Position numbers and translations under genes: made by a program. Of a stretch of 64,000 nt of DNA, positions 35,133-45,060 are shown in pieces; position 1 is the first letter of the stretch, and every line of letters starts with the position of its first letter. Below the pieces are notes generated by a model. It made no database searches. It saw only the letters and a program-made list of their open reading frames with translations, and had not been told where the DNA came from. The stretch spans positions 1-64,000 of the forward strand of contig NZ_JABXKQ010000150.1 in the NCBI RefSeq assembly GCF_017114945.1. Direction: 5' to 3'. This DNA is from Nostoc sp. JL34 (lineage in GTDB: Bacteria; Cyanobacteriota; Cyanobacteriia; Cyanobacteriales; Nostocaceae).

Positions 35133-35855
35133 ATGCTAGACCGAATTTTTGATTACCTCGACTTTCATTTCAGCGTTGAAGCCCCGATAGTTCTGCTGAT
35201 CCTGGTGCTTTTAGAGGCGCTGTTATCTGCCGACAATGCCATCGCCCTCGCTGCGATCGCTCGGGGGCTGGAAGACAAAGAACTTGAGCGCAAAGCTTTG
35301 AACTTTGGTTTAGTCGTTGCCTATGTGCTGCGAATCACCCTGATTTTAACTGCCACTTGGGTACAACAATTCTGGCAATTTGAATTATTGGGCGCTGCTT
35401 ATCTGCTTTGGTTGGTATTCCAACACTTTACCTCGGAAGAATCCAAAGACGATCGCCATCACGGGCCGCGCTTTAATTCATTGTTGCAAGCGATACCCGT
35501 AATTGCATTTACAGATTTGGCATTTTCTTTGGATAGCGTGACAACTGCGATCGCAGTTTCTCAAGAAAAATGGCTAGTACTGACGGGTGCAACAATTGGT
35601 ATTATTACGCTGCGATTCATGGCGGGATTGTTTATCCGTTGGCTAGACGAATATGAAAACCTAGAAGACGCAGGCTATGTAACTGTGGCCTTGGTGGGCT
35701 TACGTTTGTTGTTGAAAGTGGTGAACGATAGTTTAGTTCCACCAGAATGGATCATGATTGCTGCCATCTTCCTGATTTTAGGCTGGGGATTTTCTAAGCG
35801 CGTTAGTACTGAATTACCCCAAGTGGAACCAGAAAAGAGCGAAGTCTCTAAGTAA
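35133..35855 (+). CDS. TerC family integral membrane protein
   Basis: A 240-aa protein with seven predicted helices and the TerC signatures LEALLSADNAIALAAIARGL in helix 1-2 and ITLRFMAGLF near residue 165. The acidic residues in the membrane suggest metal ion (manganese or calcium) transport, as shown for Alx/MntX-type members and for plant/cyanobacterial relatives. Tellurite resistance, which gave the name, is not implied. No yybP-ykoY riboswitch could be recognised in the 5' leader. Confidence 0.9.
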   Translation: MLDRIFDYLDFHFSVEAPIVLLILVLLEALLSADNAIALAAIARGLEDKELERKALNFGLVVAYVLRITLILTATWVQQFWQFELLGAAYLLWLVFQHFTSEESKDDRHHGPRFNSLLQAIPVIAFTDLAFSLDSVTTAIAVSQEKWLVLTGATIGIITLRFMAGLFIRWLDEYENLEDAGYVTVALVGLRLLLKVVNDSLVPPEWIMIAAIFLILGWGFSKRVSTELPQVEPEKSEVSK

Positions 35856-35900
35856 GTGAGGAGTGAGGAGTGAGAAATTTTTAATTCCTAACTCCTTTAC

Positions 35901-35959
35901 AGACGCGATTAATCGCGTCTCTACTCCTAACTTTTGTACAGACGCGATTAATCGTGTCT
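35901..35959. repeat. Two copies of a 20-bp palindrome
   Basis: agacgcgattaatcgcgtct (35901-35920) is a perfect 20-bp palindrome. A second copy with one change (35940-35959) follows after 19 bp. They lie between convergent terC and ndk and could act as bidirectional terminators. This word is a common dispersed repeat in Nostoc-type genomes. Confidence 0.7.
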
Positions 35960-35964
35960 CCCCC

Positions 35965-36414
35965 TTACTCGTGTAACCAAGGCGTTAAGTGTGGTTGCCA
36001 ACTGACCAATTCTTCATCCTTAAACCATAGGGCTATTTCCCGTTGCGCGGTTTCTTGAGCATCAGAACCGTGGATTAAGTTGCGACCAATATTTAGACCA
36101 AAATCGCCGCGAATCGTTCCTGGCTCTGCTGTTAAAGGGTTTGTCGCACCAATAATCTTTCTAGCAGATGCAACGACGCCATCACCTTCCCATACCATCG
36201 CCACCACTGGGCTAGAAGTGATAAATTCGACTAGACCACCAAAAAAGGGACGTTCTCGGTGAACATCATAGTGTTGTTCAGCCAATTCCCGACTGACTTT
36301 CAGGAACTTTAAACCAACTAGGGTAAAACCTTTAGTTTCAAAGCGACGGATAATTTCCCCCACTAATCCCCGCTGTACTCCATCAGGCTTAATTGCTAAG
36401 AATGTACGTTCCAT
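35965..36414 (-). CDS. ndk: Nucleoside-diphosphate kinase
   Basis: A 149-aa enzyme that equilibrates nucleoside tri- and diphosphates using a phosphohistidine intermediate. [20 protein letters not shown] at the start and [16 protein letters not shown] with the catalytic H115 are diagnostic, and the length is the family standard. Transcribed alone, convergent with terC. Confidence 0.98.
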   Translation of the reverse strand: MERTFLAIKPDGVQRGLVGEIIRRFETKGFTLVGLKFLKVSRELAEQHYDVHRERPFFGGLVEFITSSPVVAMVWEGDGVVASARKIIGATNPLTAEPGTIRGDFGLNIGRNLIHGSDAQETAQREIALWFKDEELVSWQPHLTPWLHE

Positions 36415-36574
36415 TGCTATCTCCCAAAGCTTAATAAAGTTTTTATCTAGTCAATTGTCCTACCCTGCGGGAAGCCGCTGGCGCGTCTATGTCATTTGTC
36501 ATTTGTTCTTCATCCTCTGTATTGAGTCCAAGGATTTTGCACTAATGACCCGTGACTAATGACCCTTCGGGTTC

Positions 36575-36614
36575 GCCAGTTGCTCATGGGGGAAACCCCC
36601 AAGACCGCACTGGC
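36575..36614. repeat. Dispersed hairpin repeat
   Basis: gccagt...gggggaaaccccc...actggc forms nested inverted repeats (outer arms 6 bp, inner 5 bp around aaa). It is flanked by several short atgactaatgac words. The spacer 36415-36748 otherwise contains only such low-complexity repeats and the presumed speA promoter, which I could not locate. Confidence 0.6.
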
Positions 36615-36748
36615 TCACCAATGACTAATGACATACAACTCTTGACCAATCAGAGTTTATCTCAGAAATTATCTTTGGGTGCATATACGTTCTCAGATGA
36701 ATGCGCTAAATTGTTAACTCGTGGGTGAAAAACAGAGGTTAGGAAGAA

Positions 36749-38764
36749 ATGGGTGTTGAGTCAACTGCTACATCTGACGAGGTGGTACTACCGTCCAATG
36801 GACAAAAATCTGAAGTGAAAAATCATAAACAAAAAAAACTGTTACCACCTAGTCCTACCACAGGAGATTTACCTCGCTCCTGGAAAATTGAGGATAGCGA
36901 AGCCTTGTACCGCATTGAAGGATGGGGACAACCTTATTTTTCCATTAGTGCTGCTGGTCACGTTACCGTAGCACCCAAGGGCGATCGCGGGGGATCTCTT
37001 GACTTGTTTGAATTAGTCAACGCCTTGAAACAGCGCAACTTGGGACTTCCCATGTTGATTCGCTTTTCCGATATTTTGGAAGACCGAATTGAGCGGTTGA
37101 ACGCTTGTTTTAATAAAGCGATCGCTCGCTACAATTACCCTGGTGTCTACCGTGGCGTGTTTCCTGTCAAATGCAACCAAGAGCGGCATTTGATCGAGGA
37201 TTTAGTAAAATTTGGCAAACCCCATCAATTTGGTTTAGAAGCCGGTTCCAAGCCAGAATTAATGATTGCTCTGGCTGTCTTGGATACACCAGGAGCATTG
37301 TTAGTTTGCAACGGCTACAAAGACCGAGAATACATCGAAACGGCAATGTTAGCCCAAAGACTAGGGCAAACACCAATCATTGTCTTAGAACAGATTGAAG
37401 AGGTTGATTTGGTGATTAATGCCAATCGCCAGCTAGGTATTAAGCCGATATTAGGTGTTCGTGCTAAACTCAGTACCCAAGGCATGGGACGTTGGGGAGC
37501 CTCTAGTGGCGATCGCGCTAAATTTGGTTTGACAATGCCTGAGGTAATCGAGGCTGTGGACAAGTTACGGGAAGCTAACCTGCTTGATTCTTTGCAGTTG
37601 ATGCACTTCCATATTGGCTCACAAATCTCTGCCATTAATGTGATTAAAGATGCCATCCAAGAAGCCAGCCGGATTTATGTAGAATTGGCGATGCTGGGGG
37701 CGGATATGAAATACCTTGATGTTGGTGGTGGCTTGGGCGTAGATTACGATGGCTCCCAAACCAACTTCTATGCATCGAAAAATTACAACATGCAGAACTA
37801 TGCCAACGACATCGTGGCAGAGTTAAAAGATACCTGTGCTGAACGGCAGATTACCGTACCAACACTGATTAGTGAAAGTGGACGAGCGATCGCTTCCCAT
37901 CAATCAGTCCTGATCTTTGATGTCCTCAGTACCAGTGACGTACCATTGGATACGCCAGAACCTCCACAAGAGGGTGAATCCCCAATTATTAATTATCTTT
38001 GGGAAAGCTTTCAATCCATCAACCAAGAAAATTACCAAGAGTTGTACCACGATGCTGCACAATTTAAAGAAGAAGCCATCAGTCGTTTCAACTTAGGAAT
38101 TTTACGCCTCAGAGAACGAGCCAAAGCTGAACGGCTCTACTGGGCTTGTTGTCAAAAAATTCTTAACATCACTAGACAGCAAGAATACGTACCCGATGAA
38201 CTGGAAGACCTAGAAAAGATTATGGCTTCCATCTACTACGTGAATATGTCAGTGTTTCAATCAGCACCAGATTGCTGGGCGATCGATCAGCTATTCCCGA
38301 TCATGCCAATCCACCGCTTGGATGAAGAACCAATTCGGCGGGGAATTTTGGCAGACCTCACTTGCGACAGTGATGGTAAAATCGACCGCTTTATTGACCT
38401 GCGCGATGTCAAGTCGGTTTTAGAGTTGCACACCTATAAGCCCGGAGAACCTTATTATTTGGGGATGTTCTTGAATGGAGCTTATCAAGAAATCATGGGT
38501 AATTTGCACAACCTATTTGGCGACACCAACGCTGTTCACATCCAATTAACACCCAAAGGCTACCAGATTGAACACGTTGTCAAAGGTGACACTATGAGTG
38601 AAGTGGTAAGCTACGTCCAGTACGACTCCGAAGACATGGTGGAAAACATTCGCCAGCGTTGCGAGAAAGCATTAGAAGAAAAACGCATCACCCTAGCAGA
38701 ATCTCAGCGACTACTGCAAACCTACGAGCAGAGTCTCAGAAGATATACGTACTTAAATAGTTAG
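36749..38764 (+). CDS. speA: Biosynthetic arginine decarboxylase
   Basis: A 671-aa fold-type III PLP enzyme converting arginine to agmatine, the first step of polyamine synthesis. The PLP lysine lies in YRGVFPVKCNQE near residue 140. LQLMHFHIGSQ and GGGLGVDYDGS follow near 290-335, and the family's long insertion (LWESFQSINQENYQELYHDA) is present, confirming SpeA rather than the smaller DABA/lysine decarboxylases. The ATG has ggaag about 5 nt upstream. The N-terminal 45 residues are cyanobacteria-type low-complexity. Confidence 0.97.
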   Translation: MGVESTATSDEVVLPSNGQKSEVKNHKQKKLLPPSPTTGDLPRSWKIEDSEALYRIEGWGQPYFSISAAGHVTVAPKGDRGGSLDLFELVNALKQRNLGLPMLIRFSDILEDRIERLNACFNKAIARYNYPGVYRGVFPVKCNQERHLIEDLVKFGKPHQFGLEAGSKPELMIALAVLDTPGALLVCNGYKDREYIETAMLAQRLGQTPIIVLEQIEEVDLVINANRQLGIKPILGVRAKLSTQGMGRWGASSGDRAKFGLTMPEVIEAVDKLREANLLDSLQLMHFHIGSQISAINVIKDAIQEASRIYVELAMLGADMKYLDVGGGLGVDYDGSQTNFYASKNYNMQNYANDIVAELKDTCAERQITVPTLISESGRAIASHQSVLIFDVLSTSDVPLDTPEPPQEGESPIINYLWESFQSINQENYQELYHDAAQFKEEAISRFNLGILRLRERAKAERLYWACCQKILNITRQQEYVPDELEDLEKIMASIYYVNMSVFQSAPDCWAIDQLFPIMPIHRLDEEPIRRGILADLTCDSDGKIDRFIDLRDVKSVLELHTYKPGEPYYLGMFLNGAYQEIMGNLHNLFGDTNAVHIQLTPKGYQIEHVVKGDTMSEVVSYVQYDSEDMVENIRQRCEKALEEKRITLAESQRLLQTYEQSLRRYTYLNS

Positions 38765-38833
38765 GATTGGGCATTGGGCATTGGAAAGAGGCAGAGGGGA
38801 AAAATCTTCTCCCTGCTCCCCATGCCCCATTCT

Positions 38834-40003
38834 CTAATTTACATTTGTCCCCAACAATTCCTCTATCGCTTGTCGCTCAACAGGGGTATGTGATGGTGGT
38901 GTCTGACGGGCATCGGTAATCAGCCAGTCTAAAGCAGCAGCTTGAACATCGATCGCAGCGCCAGTTTTATCTACGCAATAACGTCCAAATACCAGTTTAT
39001 CGACTAACCGGACTCCAGGGCCCAGGCGCGACCATTCAAAAATCACGCTATTTTCCACTGTTGCGCCACTACAAATCCAACAATTGGGGCCAATCATTGC
39101 TGGGCCGACAATTTTAGCTCCGTCTTCGATTCTCGTCATTCCGCCAATGTAAACGGGGCCTGTAATATCCACCTTGTCCCAATTGACGGCGACATTTAAG
39201 CCAGTGTAAATGCCAGGGGCGACTTCATGACCAGGGATTTGCACATTTTTGATTTCACCCAGCAGCACTCCACGAATCGCCCGCCAATAGTCTGGTACTT
39301 TACCAATATCTACCCATTCAAAGTCCATAGGGATGGCGTAAAAGGGAGCTTTGATTTCTACCAATTTGGGAAATAGTTGACTACCAATGTCATATTCCAC
39401 ATCAGAGGGGATATAGTTAAAAACTTCTGGCTCAAAGATGTAAATACCTGTGTTGATGTTGGTACTCAGGGCTTCTTCAGTTGAAGGTTTTTCTTGGAAA
39501 GCTTTGACACGACCCTCTTCGTCAGTGACAACCACACCGTAGCTAGAAACTTCTTCTTTGGGGACAGATTTTGTAATAATAGTGGCGATCGAGCCTTTAG
39601 CTCTATGCCATTTGACCGCCGCAGTTAAATCCAAGTCAATCAAAGCATCACCGCACAAAACCACAAAGGTATCATCAAAAAACGGTGAGAAGTCTTGGAT
39701 ACGGCGCATCCCTCCAGCTGAACCGATTGCTTCCCCCTCCAGTTTACCGTCGTCATCAATTTTCCCTTCAAAGGAATAGGCAATCTGTACCCCAAAGCGT
39801 TGACCGTCACGGAAATAGTTTTCTATTTCCTCAGCCAAATGACTAACGTTGACCATAATCTGGTCAAATCCATGTTGGCGTAACAGTTCCAGCAAGAACT
39901 CCATCACTGGCTTTTGCAGGATGGGAATCATCGGTTTGGGAATTGTATAGGTAATCGGACGCACGCGAGTACCCTTGCCAGCCGCGAGAATCATCGCTTT
40001 CAT
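38834..40003 (-). CDS. NDP-sugar pyrophosphorylase, mannose-1-phosphate guanylyltransferase type
   Basis: A 389-aa nucleotidyltransferase. The N-terminal signature is MILAAGKGTRVRPITYTIPKPMIP (residues 4-27), with VLCGDALIDLDL near 115. The C-terminal third forms a left-handed beta-helix with hexapeptides (IGGMTRIEDGAKIVGPAMIG, IGPNC). It couples a sugar-1-phosphate with an NTP to supply cell-wall or exopolysaccharide synthesis. The sugar specificity (mannose or glucose) is inferred from closest resemblance to GMPPB-like enzymes. Convergent with speA across a heptamer-rich spacer. Confidence 0.9.
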   Translation of the reverse strand: MKAMILAAGKGTRVRPITYTIPKPMIPILQKPVMEFLLELLRQHGFDQIMVNVSHLAEEIENYFRDGQRFGVQIAYSFEGKIDDDGKLEGEAIGSAGGMRRIQDFSPFFDDTFVVLCGDALIDLDLTAAVKWHRAKGSIATIITKSVPKEEVSSYGVVVTDEEGRVKAFQEKPSTEEALSTNINTGIYIFEPEVFNYIPSDVEYDIGSQLFPKLVEIKAPFYAIPMDFEWVDIGKVPDYWRAIRGVLLGEIKNVQIPGHEVAPGIYTGLNVAVNWDKVDITGPVYIGGMTRIEDGAKIVGPAMIGPNCWICSGATVENSVIFEWSRLGPGVRLVDKLVFGRYCVDKTGAAIDVQAAALDWLITDARQTPPSHTPVERQAIEELLGTNVN

Positions 40004-40235
40004 AAAAATTTATTCCTCAACCACAAGCCAGTTTACTTTCATCGAGTGATACTTAATCATCAGTTTTTATTTCTGCTCTAAGTCATCCCTCACAACAGGG
40101 ATAACAGGACTTTAGTGGTTATTGCAACCATCAATATACTTAGATGATAAGCGATCGCTTATCTTTTCAATTTACTCGGATTTTGGGGCTGAATCAAAAA
40201 TCTGTAAATTATCTGTAGGGCTACTTTTGGCTTTC

Positions 40236-41048
40236 TTAGTTCATTGGGTGTTCAAGGGGTCTAAGTAAGCGAATTTTAATCTCATGGTAAAACTCCTCTT
40301 GAAATAGCTCTACTTTTGATTGAGCCGAGAGTAGTAGTAGTGCCCAGAAAACGCTAACTAGTTTGCTGTGTTTAGACTCATGTCCAGACCCATTTTTGTT
40401 CAAAAGTTTTGTCTGAGTCCACAACTCTACGAGTTGTTCTAAATTCAACCAATTTTGTTCTGAATTTAACTCTCTTGCTGACAAATTCAACACCTGCTCC
40501 AGTTCTCCAGCAACTTCTGTCAAATTTTCCTGATGAGCTAACTCTAGCGCCTCCCGCATACTTTGGACGCTAGGTTGACGCCTAGGACGGAGAGGTTTGC
40601 TGACTTTTTCTACTAGTTTCAGTTGGTTAGCCATGATCTGCAATTGCTTGATTAACTCTTGCAGAGTCACACGGCGTTTTGGTGGCGGCATTGCCGCTGG
40701 ACGACGACGCAATTGCCGTTCTAATGGTAGACGATGACCTTGATGTGATACACCGTCTTCATCTGCCAATAGAGCATCATCTTCTACACCATCCTGTGCA
40801 TCTCCTACTGTTGACAACTGCATCAAAGTATTGGCTTTGAATAGTACCAGCATTGATGCTGACAAAAATGCCTGTCCCGATTGAGACAAATCCGCTTCAT
40901 AACCTCTTGTTATTGCCCCTGGTGCCATCAGTTCTAAATAGCGGTCAATTACCTCAATCACTTGGACATCCCAAGGATCAATTTCCCCCTGCTCGGCTTG
41001 GTAAATCAAAAATGTAATTGTTTCTAAGAGCTCGGAAGCTTCCATCAA
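40236..41048 (-). CDS. scpA: Segregation and condensation protein A
   Basis: A 270-aa kleisin subunit of the SMC-ScpA-ScpB chromosome condensation complex. The N-terminus ETITFLIYQAEQGEIDPWDVQVIEVIDRYL is the SMC-neck binding helix. The C-terminal winged helix (VSVFWALLLLSAQSKVELFQEEFYHEI) binds the SMC head. A basic linker near residues 105-125 (RLPLERQLRRRPAAMPPPKR) joins them. It is a stand-alone gene with short, gene-free spacers on both sides. Confidence 0.93.
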   Translation of the reverse strand: MMEASELLETITFLIYQAEQGEIDPWDVQVIEVIDRYLELMAPGAITRGYEADLSQSGQAFLSASMLVLFKANTLMQLSTVGDAQDGVEDDALLADEDGVSHQGHRLPLERQLRRRPAAMPPPKRRVTLQELIKQLQIMANQLKLVEKVSKPLRPRRQPSVQSMREALELAHQENLTEVAGELEQVLNLSARELNSEQNWLNLEQLVELWTQTKLLNKNGSGHESKHSKLVSVFWALLLLSAQSKVELFQEEFYHEIKIRLLRPLEHPMN

Positions 41049-41237
41049 CAGGTTCTAAGTTAATTAATGAGAATAAAAAGACTGTAAATTCAACACTAAA
41101 CTAATTGACTATTGGCAAAGCGACTCTATACATTCGCTTGTGCTGCTTTTATTCTGGAATTGCCTGCTGGTAGTATCCTCTAAAATTTGTAATCAACCAC
41201 CATTGTGAATTGTGAGATCAGATTGTGCAACTTTTGA

Positions 41238-41335
41238 CCTTGGGCATTGGGCATTGGGTATTGGGAAAGAGAAGGCAGGAGGCAGAAGTTCTAAAATGTT
41301 TGAATTTTGAATTTTGAATTGATTTCTCCCCCTGC
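41238..41335. repeat. Heptamer-type short tandem repeats
   Basis: Repeated ttgggca-like words, then gaattttgaattttgaatt, fill the spacer between scpA and the AI-2E transporter gene. Similar low-complexity heptamer runs occur at 38765, 43220, 52880 and 56840, a known habit of Nostoc-type genomes. No gene or regulatory motif is visible in them. Confidence 0.7.
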
Positions 41336-41347
41336 CCTTCTGCCTTC

Positions 41348-42442
41348 TTAATCAGGGGGCGAGTCATGGGCAACAGTGACAGTTGGTACAAAGTCACTAG
41401 GCTTGCCGCTTTTAATCGCATCGAAAGTGCCTTTAATAGTACCAGCAATAGGAACAGCAACAAGTGTCCCCAACAATCCAGCAATCTCAAATCCCATCAA
41501 AATAGCCACAAAAATCCAGATAGGATTCAGTCCAATAAAGTTGCCGAGTAACCTGGGAGCTAACAGGTTATCTTTAAGCTGCTGCATGAGAACCGCCGCT
41601 ATGGCAACTTGAACTGCCAACCACCAATTTTGCAACAGTACTAAAATCGTCACCAGACTAATGCCTAGAGACGCCCCAATAAAGGGAATGAGTTCTGAAA
41701 TACCAATTAGTATGGCAAACAACAGAGCAAATGGCACCTTCATCACTAGGAAAATTGGCGTCAGGGTTAGCACCATGAACAGTCCTAGCAACAACTGGCT
41801 GAGGAAGAAATTCTGGAAATTTAGGCGCAAGGATGTGGTCAGGGGATCTCCAATATTAGAGGGCAAAAGATTGATCAGACCATACCAGACGCGATCGCCA
41901 TATAAAAGCATATAAAATGCAAGCACAATGACTAACACTAAGTCCAGTAATCCTGACAGCAATGTTCCAGCAAATCCCACTGCACCAGAAGCTAGCTGTT
42001 GCACTAGATTCTGAATGTTGGCATTGATTTGACTGCTCACAACCCTCAGATCAATTGGCAAACGTCGTTGCTTTGCCAGCATCTCAAACTGCTCTAGGTT
42101 TGCTTGACTAGCGCCTAACCAATCAGGGATCTTATTTAACAATTGGATTGTTTGGTCAATGATCAACGGCACTAGGGTGACGCCCAAAATCCCAAACAGG
42201 GTTAATGTTGCAAGTAGAACTATAATCACCGCCTGAGTGCGAGTGATCCGAGCCCGTTCAAAGAACTTAACCGGGTAATTGAGCAGAAAAGCCAGAATTG
42301 CCGCAATACTCAAGACGGTAATGGGATGCTGGAAATAGCGGAAAAGCACAGACAGCAGCCAGACATTGAGAGCGATAATCGGACCGCTCAGACCATAAAT
42401 TAACAGGCGTCGAAGGGAAGCCGAACGGCGCATCTTATGCAA
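41348..42442 (-). CDS. AI-2E family transporter (PerM/YdgG-like)
   Basis: A 364-aa protein with eight hydrophobic helices arranged two pairs, a large soluble loop (residues 95-165), then four to five helices. The segment GISELIPFIGASLGI is the family hallmark, and LKDNLLAPRLLGNFIGLNP near residue 290 fits too. Members were named after autoinducer-2 export, but many are thought to export small metabolites or ions. The substrate here is unknown. Confidence 0.92.
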   Translation of the reverse strand: MHKMRRSASLRRLLIYGLSGPIIALNVWLLSVLFRYFQHPITVLSIAAILAFLLNYPVKFFERARITRTQAVIIVLLATLTLFGILGVTLVPLIIDQTIQLLNKIPDWLGASQANLEQFEMLAKQRRLPIDLRVVSSQINANIQNLVQQLASGAVGFAGTLLSGLLDLVLVIVLAFYMLLYGDRVWYGLINLLPSNIGDPLTTSLRLNFQNFFLSQLLLGLFMVLTLTPIFLVMKVPFALLFAILIGISELIPFIGASLGISLVTILVLLQNWWLAVQVAIAAVLMQQLKDNLLAPRLLGNFIGLNPIWIFVAILMGFEIAGLLGTLVAVPIAGTIKGTFDAIKSGKPSDFVPTVTVAHDSPPD

Positions 42443-42571
42443 CCTATTTTAGTTATTCCTTGAGAGAATTTGTAAAATTCTTGATGGCGCTGATCATCAT
42501 CTGATCATCATCATAGATATTTTTAGCAAAGACATATATAAGCGTATCTGATAGCAAGGAAACAAATCACA

Positions 42572-43216
42572 ATGGACAAAACCGTAGCTGATCTTCGTAA
42601 AGACTACACCTTGGAAGGTTTGAGCGAACTCGAAGTAGACCTCAATCCTTTTATCCAATTTAAAAAATGGTTCGATCAAGCTCTAGCAGCACAACTCCCC
42701 GAACCCAATGCCATGACTATTGCCACCGCCACACCTGACGGTAAGCCCTCAGCCAGAATGGTGCTGCTCAAGAATTTTGATGAACGGGGTTTTACCTTCT
42801 TTACCAACTACAACAGTCACAAAGGACAAGAACTGGCAGAAAATCCCCAAGCGGCTTTAGTCTTTTGGTGGGCAGAACTGGAACGTCAAGTCCGAATTTC
42901 GGGGTATGTGGAGAAAGTTTCCGAAACTGAGTCCGACCAGTATTTTCACAGTCGTCCTGCCAACAGTCGTTTGGGTGCGTGGGTATCTAATCAAAGCGAG
43001 GTGATAGAAAGCCGAGAAGTCCTGGAGCGACGTTTGCAGGAGTTCCAGAGCAAATATGAAAATAAGGAGATTCTTCGACCGCCTCATTGGGGAGGCTTAC
43101 GAGTGATCCCCACAGAAATTGAGTTTTGGCAAGGACGCCCTAGCCGTCTGCACGATCGCTTGCTCTATAGACGTTTAGATAATGGCACTTGGAATATTGA
43201 GCGGTTGTCACCCTGA
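42572..43216 (+). CDS. pdxH: Pyridoxamine 5'-phosphate oxidase
   Basis: A 214-aa FMN enzyme oxidising pyridoxine or pyridoxamine phosphate to pyridoxal phosphate. [20 protein letters not shown] and [17 protein letters not shown] are FMN/substrate-contact segments. The C-terminal [13 protein letters not shown] and WNIERLSP are diagnostic. aagga precedes the ATG by about 10 nt. Full family length. Confidence 0.97.
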   Translation: MDKTVADLRKDYTLEGLSELEVDLNPFIQFKKWFDQALAAQLPEPNAMTIATATPDGKPSARMVLLKNFDERGFTFFTNYNSHKGQELAENPQAALVFWWAELERQVRISGYVEKVSETESDQYFHSRPANSRLGAWVSNQSEVIESREVLERRLQEFQSKYENKEILRPPHWGGLRVIPTEIEFWQGRPSRLHDRLLYRRLDNGTWNIERLSP

Positions 43217-43308
43217 GGAAGAGGCAGGGGAGCAGGGGGTAGGGAGCAGGGGAAGCAGAGGAAGAATAACCAATGCCCAATGCCCAATGCCCAATACCCT
43301 GCATCACA

Positions 43309-43926
43309 TTACCACTGGGCGATTAAATCTTGAATTGCGGCTCGTGCTTCTGATAGAGATTGGGTACGAGCATCACCTTCGTTCAGGCTATTAGCGTTAA
43401 TAAATTGAATGTCTGTAATCCCAATAAAACCAAAAATCGTCCGCAGGTAAGGTTCTTGGAAGTCATAGGCAATGAAAGGGGATGTTGCGCTAAAGTCACC
43501 ACCGCGAGCTGTGATGATAACTGCCTTTTTACCCTCGACTAAGCCTCTAAAACCTTGAGCATCTAGAGCAACAGTCCGGTTAATGCGAACAATTTGATCG
43601 ATGTAAGCCTTAAAAGTGGAAGGTATATTGAAGTTGTACATTGGCACTCCAAAGATGTAGCGATCAGCTGCCAAAAACTCATCAACCAGTTCGTCAGAAA
43701 TCCTAATTGCCTCGGTTAATTCTGGAGTATGGGTTTCTGGTGGTGAAAATGCCGCCGCAATCCAAGCTTCATTAACGTGAGGAACTGGGTGACGCCCTAT
43801 ATCTCGATAGGCGATCGCATCTTGAGGATGGGCTGCTTTCCAACCACTGACGAATTCCTTAGATAGTTCTCTGGAGTGCGATCGTTCACCACGGGGGCTG
43901 GAATCAATATGTAGAATGTTTACCAC
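43309..43926 (-). CDS. azoR: FMN-dependent NADH-azoreductase
   Basis: A 205-aa flavodoxin-fold quinone/azo reductase. The FMN phosphate loop HIDSSPRGERSHSRELS is at residues 6-22, FGVPMYNFNIPSTFKAYID near 95 and ITARGGDFS near 140. The GTG at 43926 is chosen since AGGAG lies 7 nt before it. It is divergent from an HxlR-type regulator, a common arrangement for thiol- or quinone-responsive azoreductases, with inverted repeats between them. It probably detoxifies quinones. Confidence 0.92.
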   Translation of the reverse strand: MVNILHIDSSPRGERSHSRELSKEFVSGWKAAHPQDAIAYRDIGRHPVPHVNEAWIAAAFSPPETHTPELTEAIRISDELVDEFLAADRYIFGVPMYNFNIPSTFKAYIDQIVRINRTVALDAQGFRGLVEGKKAVIITARGGDFSATSPFIAYDFQEPYLRTIFGFIGITDIQFINANSLNEGDARTQSLSEARAAIQDLIAQW

Positions 43927-44007
43927 CAAATATCTCCTGATTCGCTAAAATTTCTGCTTTTACTTTTTTTGAATCTAAATTTCAAAGCATTACGTCAGAT
44001 ACTAAAA

Positions 44008-44036
44008 GGAACTAGTTACTAAAGTAAAGTAGTTCC
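44008..44036. promoter_or_regulatory. Inverted repeat in the azoR-hxlR intergenic region
   Basis: GGAACTA (44008-44014) and TAGTTCC (44030-44036) form perfect 7-bp arms 15 bp apart. A second pair, AGTTACT (44014) and AGTAACT (44042), overlaps it. The position between divergent azoR and the HxlR-type gene suggests the operator(s) of that regulator. Confidence 0.55.
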
Positions 44037-44074
44037 CATAAAGTAACTGTTGGACAATTTTGGCTAATTTATCG

Positions 44075-44428
44075 ATGTCTGTCTCTAAAAATCCTGATGC
44101 TTGCCCAGTCAGTATTCTGATGTCCTTACTATCAGGACCTTGGACAATGTATATACTGTGGGTCTTGTGTAATAGTGGGCCTACTCGCTTTGGTGCATTG
44201 AAGCGCCAAGTTGAGGGCATCTCAACCAAAGTGCTGACGGAAAGACTGAGGATGCTTGAGGCAGCAGCAATTATTTATCGCGAGTATGAACCAACTGTTC
44301 CACCCCAAGTAACTTACGGTCTCACAGAACGTGGTCAGGAACTCATTGAAATCCTTCATCAACTTAATGCACTTGCTGAACGTTGGTATGGCAGCGAACA
44401 ACAGGAACATAGCAATACTAATGTTTAA
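44075..44428 (+). CDS. HxlR family transcriptional regulator
   Basis: A 117-aa winged-helix protein. CPVSILMSLLSGPWTMYIL at the start contains the single N-terminal cysteine typical of redox- or quinone-sensing HxlR/YodB-type repressors. FGALKRQVEGISTKVLTERL is the recognition helix region and VTYGLTERGQEL the wing. ATG at 44075 is preferred to a TTG at 44060. It likely represses the divergent azoR gene in response to electrophiles. Confidence 0.9.
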   Translation: MSVSKNPDACPVSILMSLLSGPWTMYILWVLCNSGPTRFGALKRQVEGISTKVLTERLRMLEAAAIIYREYEPTVPPQVTYGLTERGQELIEILHQLNALAERWYGSEQQEHSNTNV

Positions 44429-44503
44429 CCCTAAATTCCACAAGTCTCATTTCAAAGCTAAGTATTTTTAGAGCGTTGTTCAAAAATATTGTAACTGTGG
44501 GCT

Positions 44504-45037
44504 TCAAGACGGTTCTATCCACACCGAAAGCTCCTCCATATCAAATAGAGGAATTTTTTGAATACCAGCTTTTTCGAGACTGTTGTCTTGTGTACTTCCG
44601 CGCCAGATGACGCAGAGTACGAAGTCCACGAGCGCTCCCTCATTACGCAGCGCTTCGGTACTTTTTACAACCTGACCACCTGTTGTAATTACGTCTTCAA
44701 TGATACACAATTTTTTCCCTTGGATATCAATTCCTTCTGCTATTTTCTCAGTCCCATATTCTTTTTTTGTCTTCCTAACAAAGACAACTGGTAATTCAAC
44801 TTCTAATGAAATTGCTGTTGCTAAAGGAACTCCACCTAATTCCAGCCCTGCTAGAATTTCCGTGCCTGATGGAATCTTTTTTACCATTTCTTTAGCTAAC
44901 CGCTTCAGTAACAAAGGATTAGATTCAAACTGATATTTATCAAAGTAATGGGAAGATATCTGACCAGAACGCAACCGAAACTCACCTCTCAAGTAAGAAA
45001 CACGAACAATTTCTTTGGCTAATTCACTTTGACTCAT
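44504..45037 (-). CDS. pyrE: Orotate phosphoribosyltransferase
   Basis: A 177-aa enzyme joining orotate with PRPP to form OMP in pyrimidine synthesis. FDKYQFESNP, GLELGGVPLA and the PRPP loop CIIEDVITTGGQV are present. The ATG at 45037 (MSQSELAKEIV) is used since the longer frame to 45100 begins inside a terminator hairpin and at a TTG. It lies on the same strand as, and downstream of, the DUF3153 gene. Confidence 0.93.
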   Translation of the reverse strand: MSQSELAKEIVRVSYLRGEFRLRSGQISSHYFDKYQFESNPLLLKRLAKEMVKKIPSGTEILAGLELGGVPLATAISLEVELPVVFVRKTKKEYGTEKIAEGIDIQGKKLCIIEDVITTGGQVVKSTEALRNEGALVDFVLCVIWRGSTQDNSLEKAGIQKIPLFDMEELSVWIEPS

Positions 45038-45060
45038 TTTTACAAAAAGCTGGGGTAAGT

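Noticed and set aside
41366-41915. Several + strand frames opposite the AI-2E transporter gene
   Set aside because: All are antisense to membrane-protein codons and lack ribosome-binding sites.
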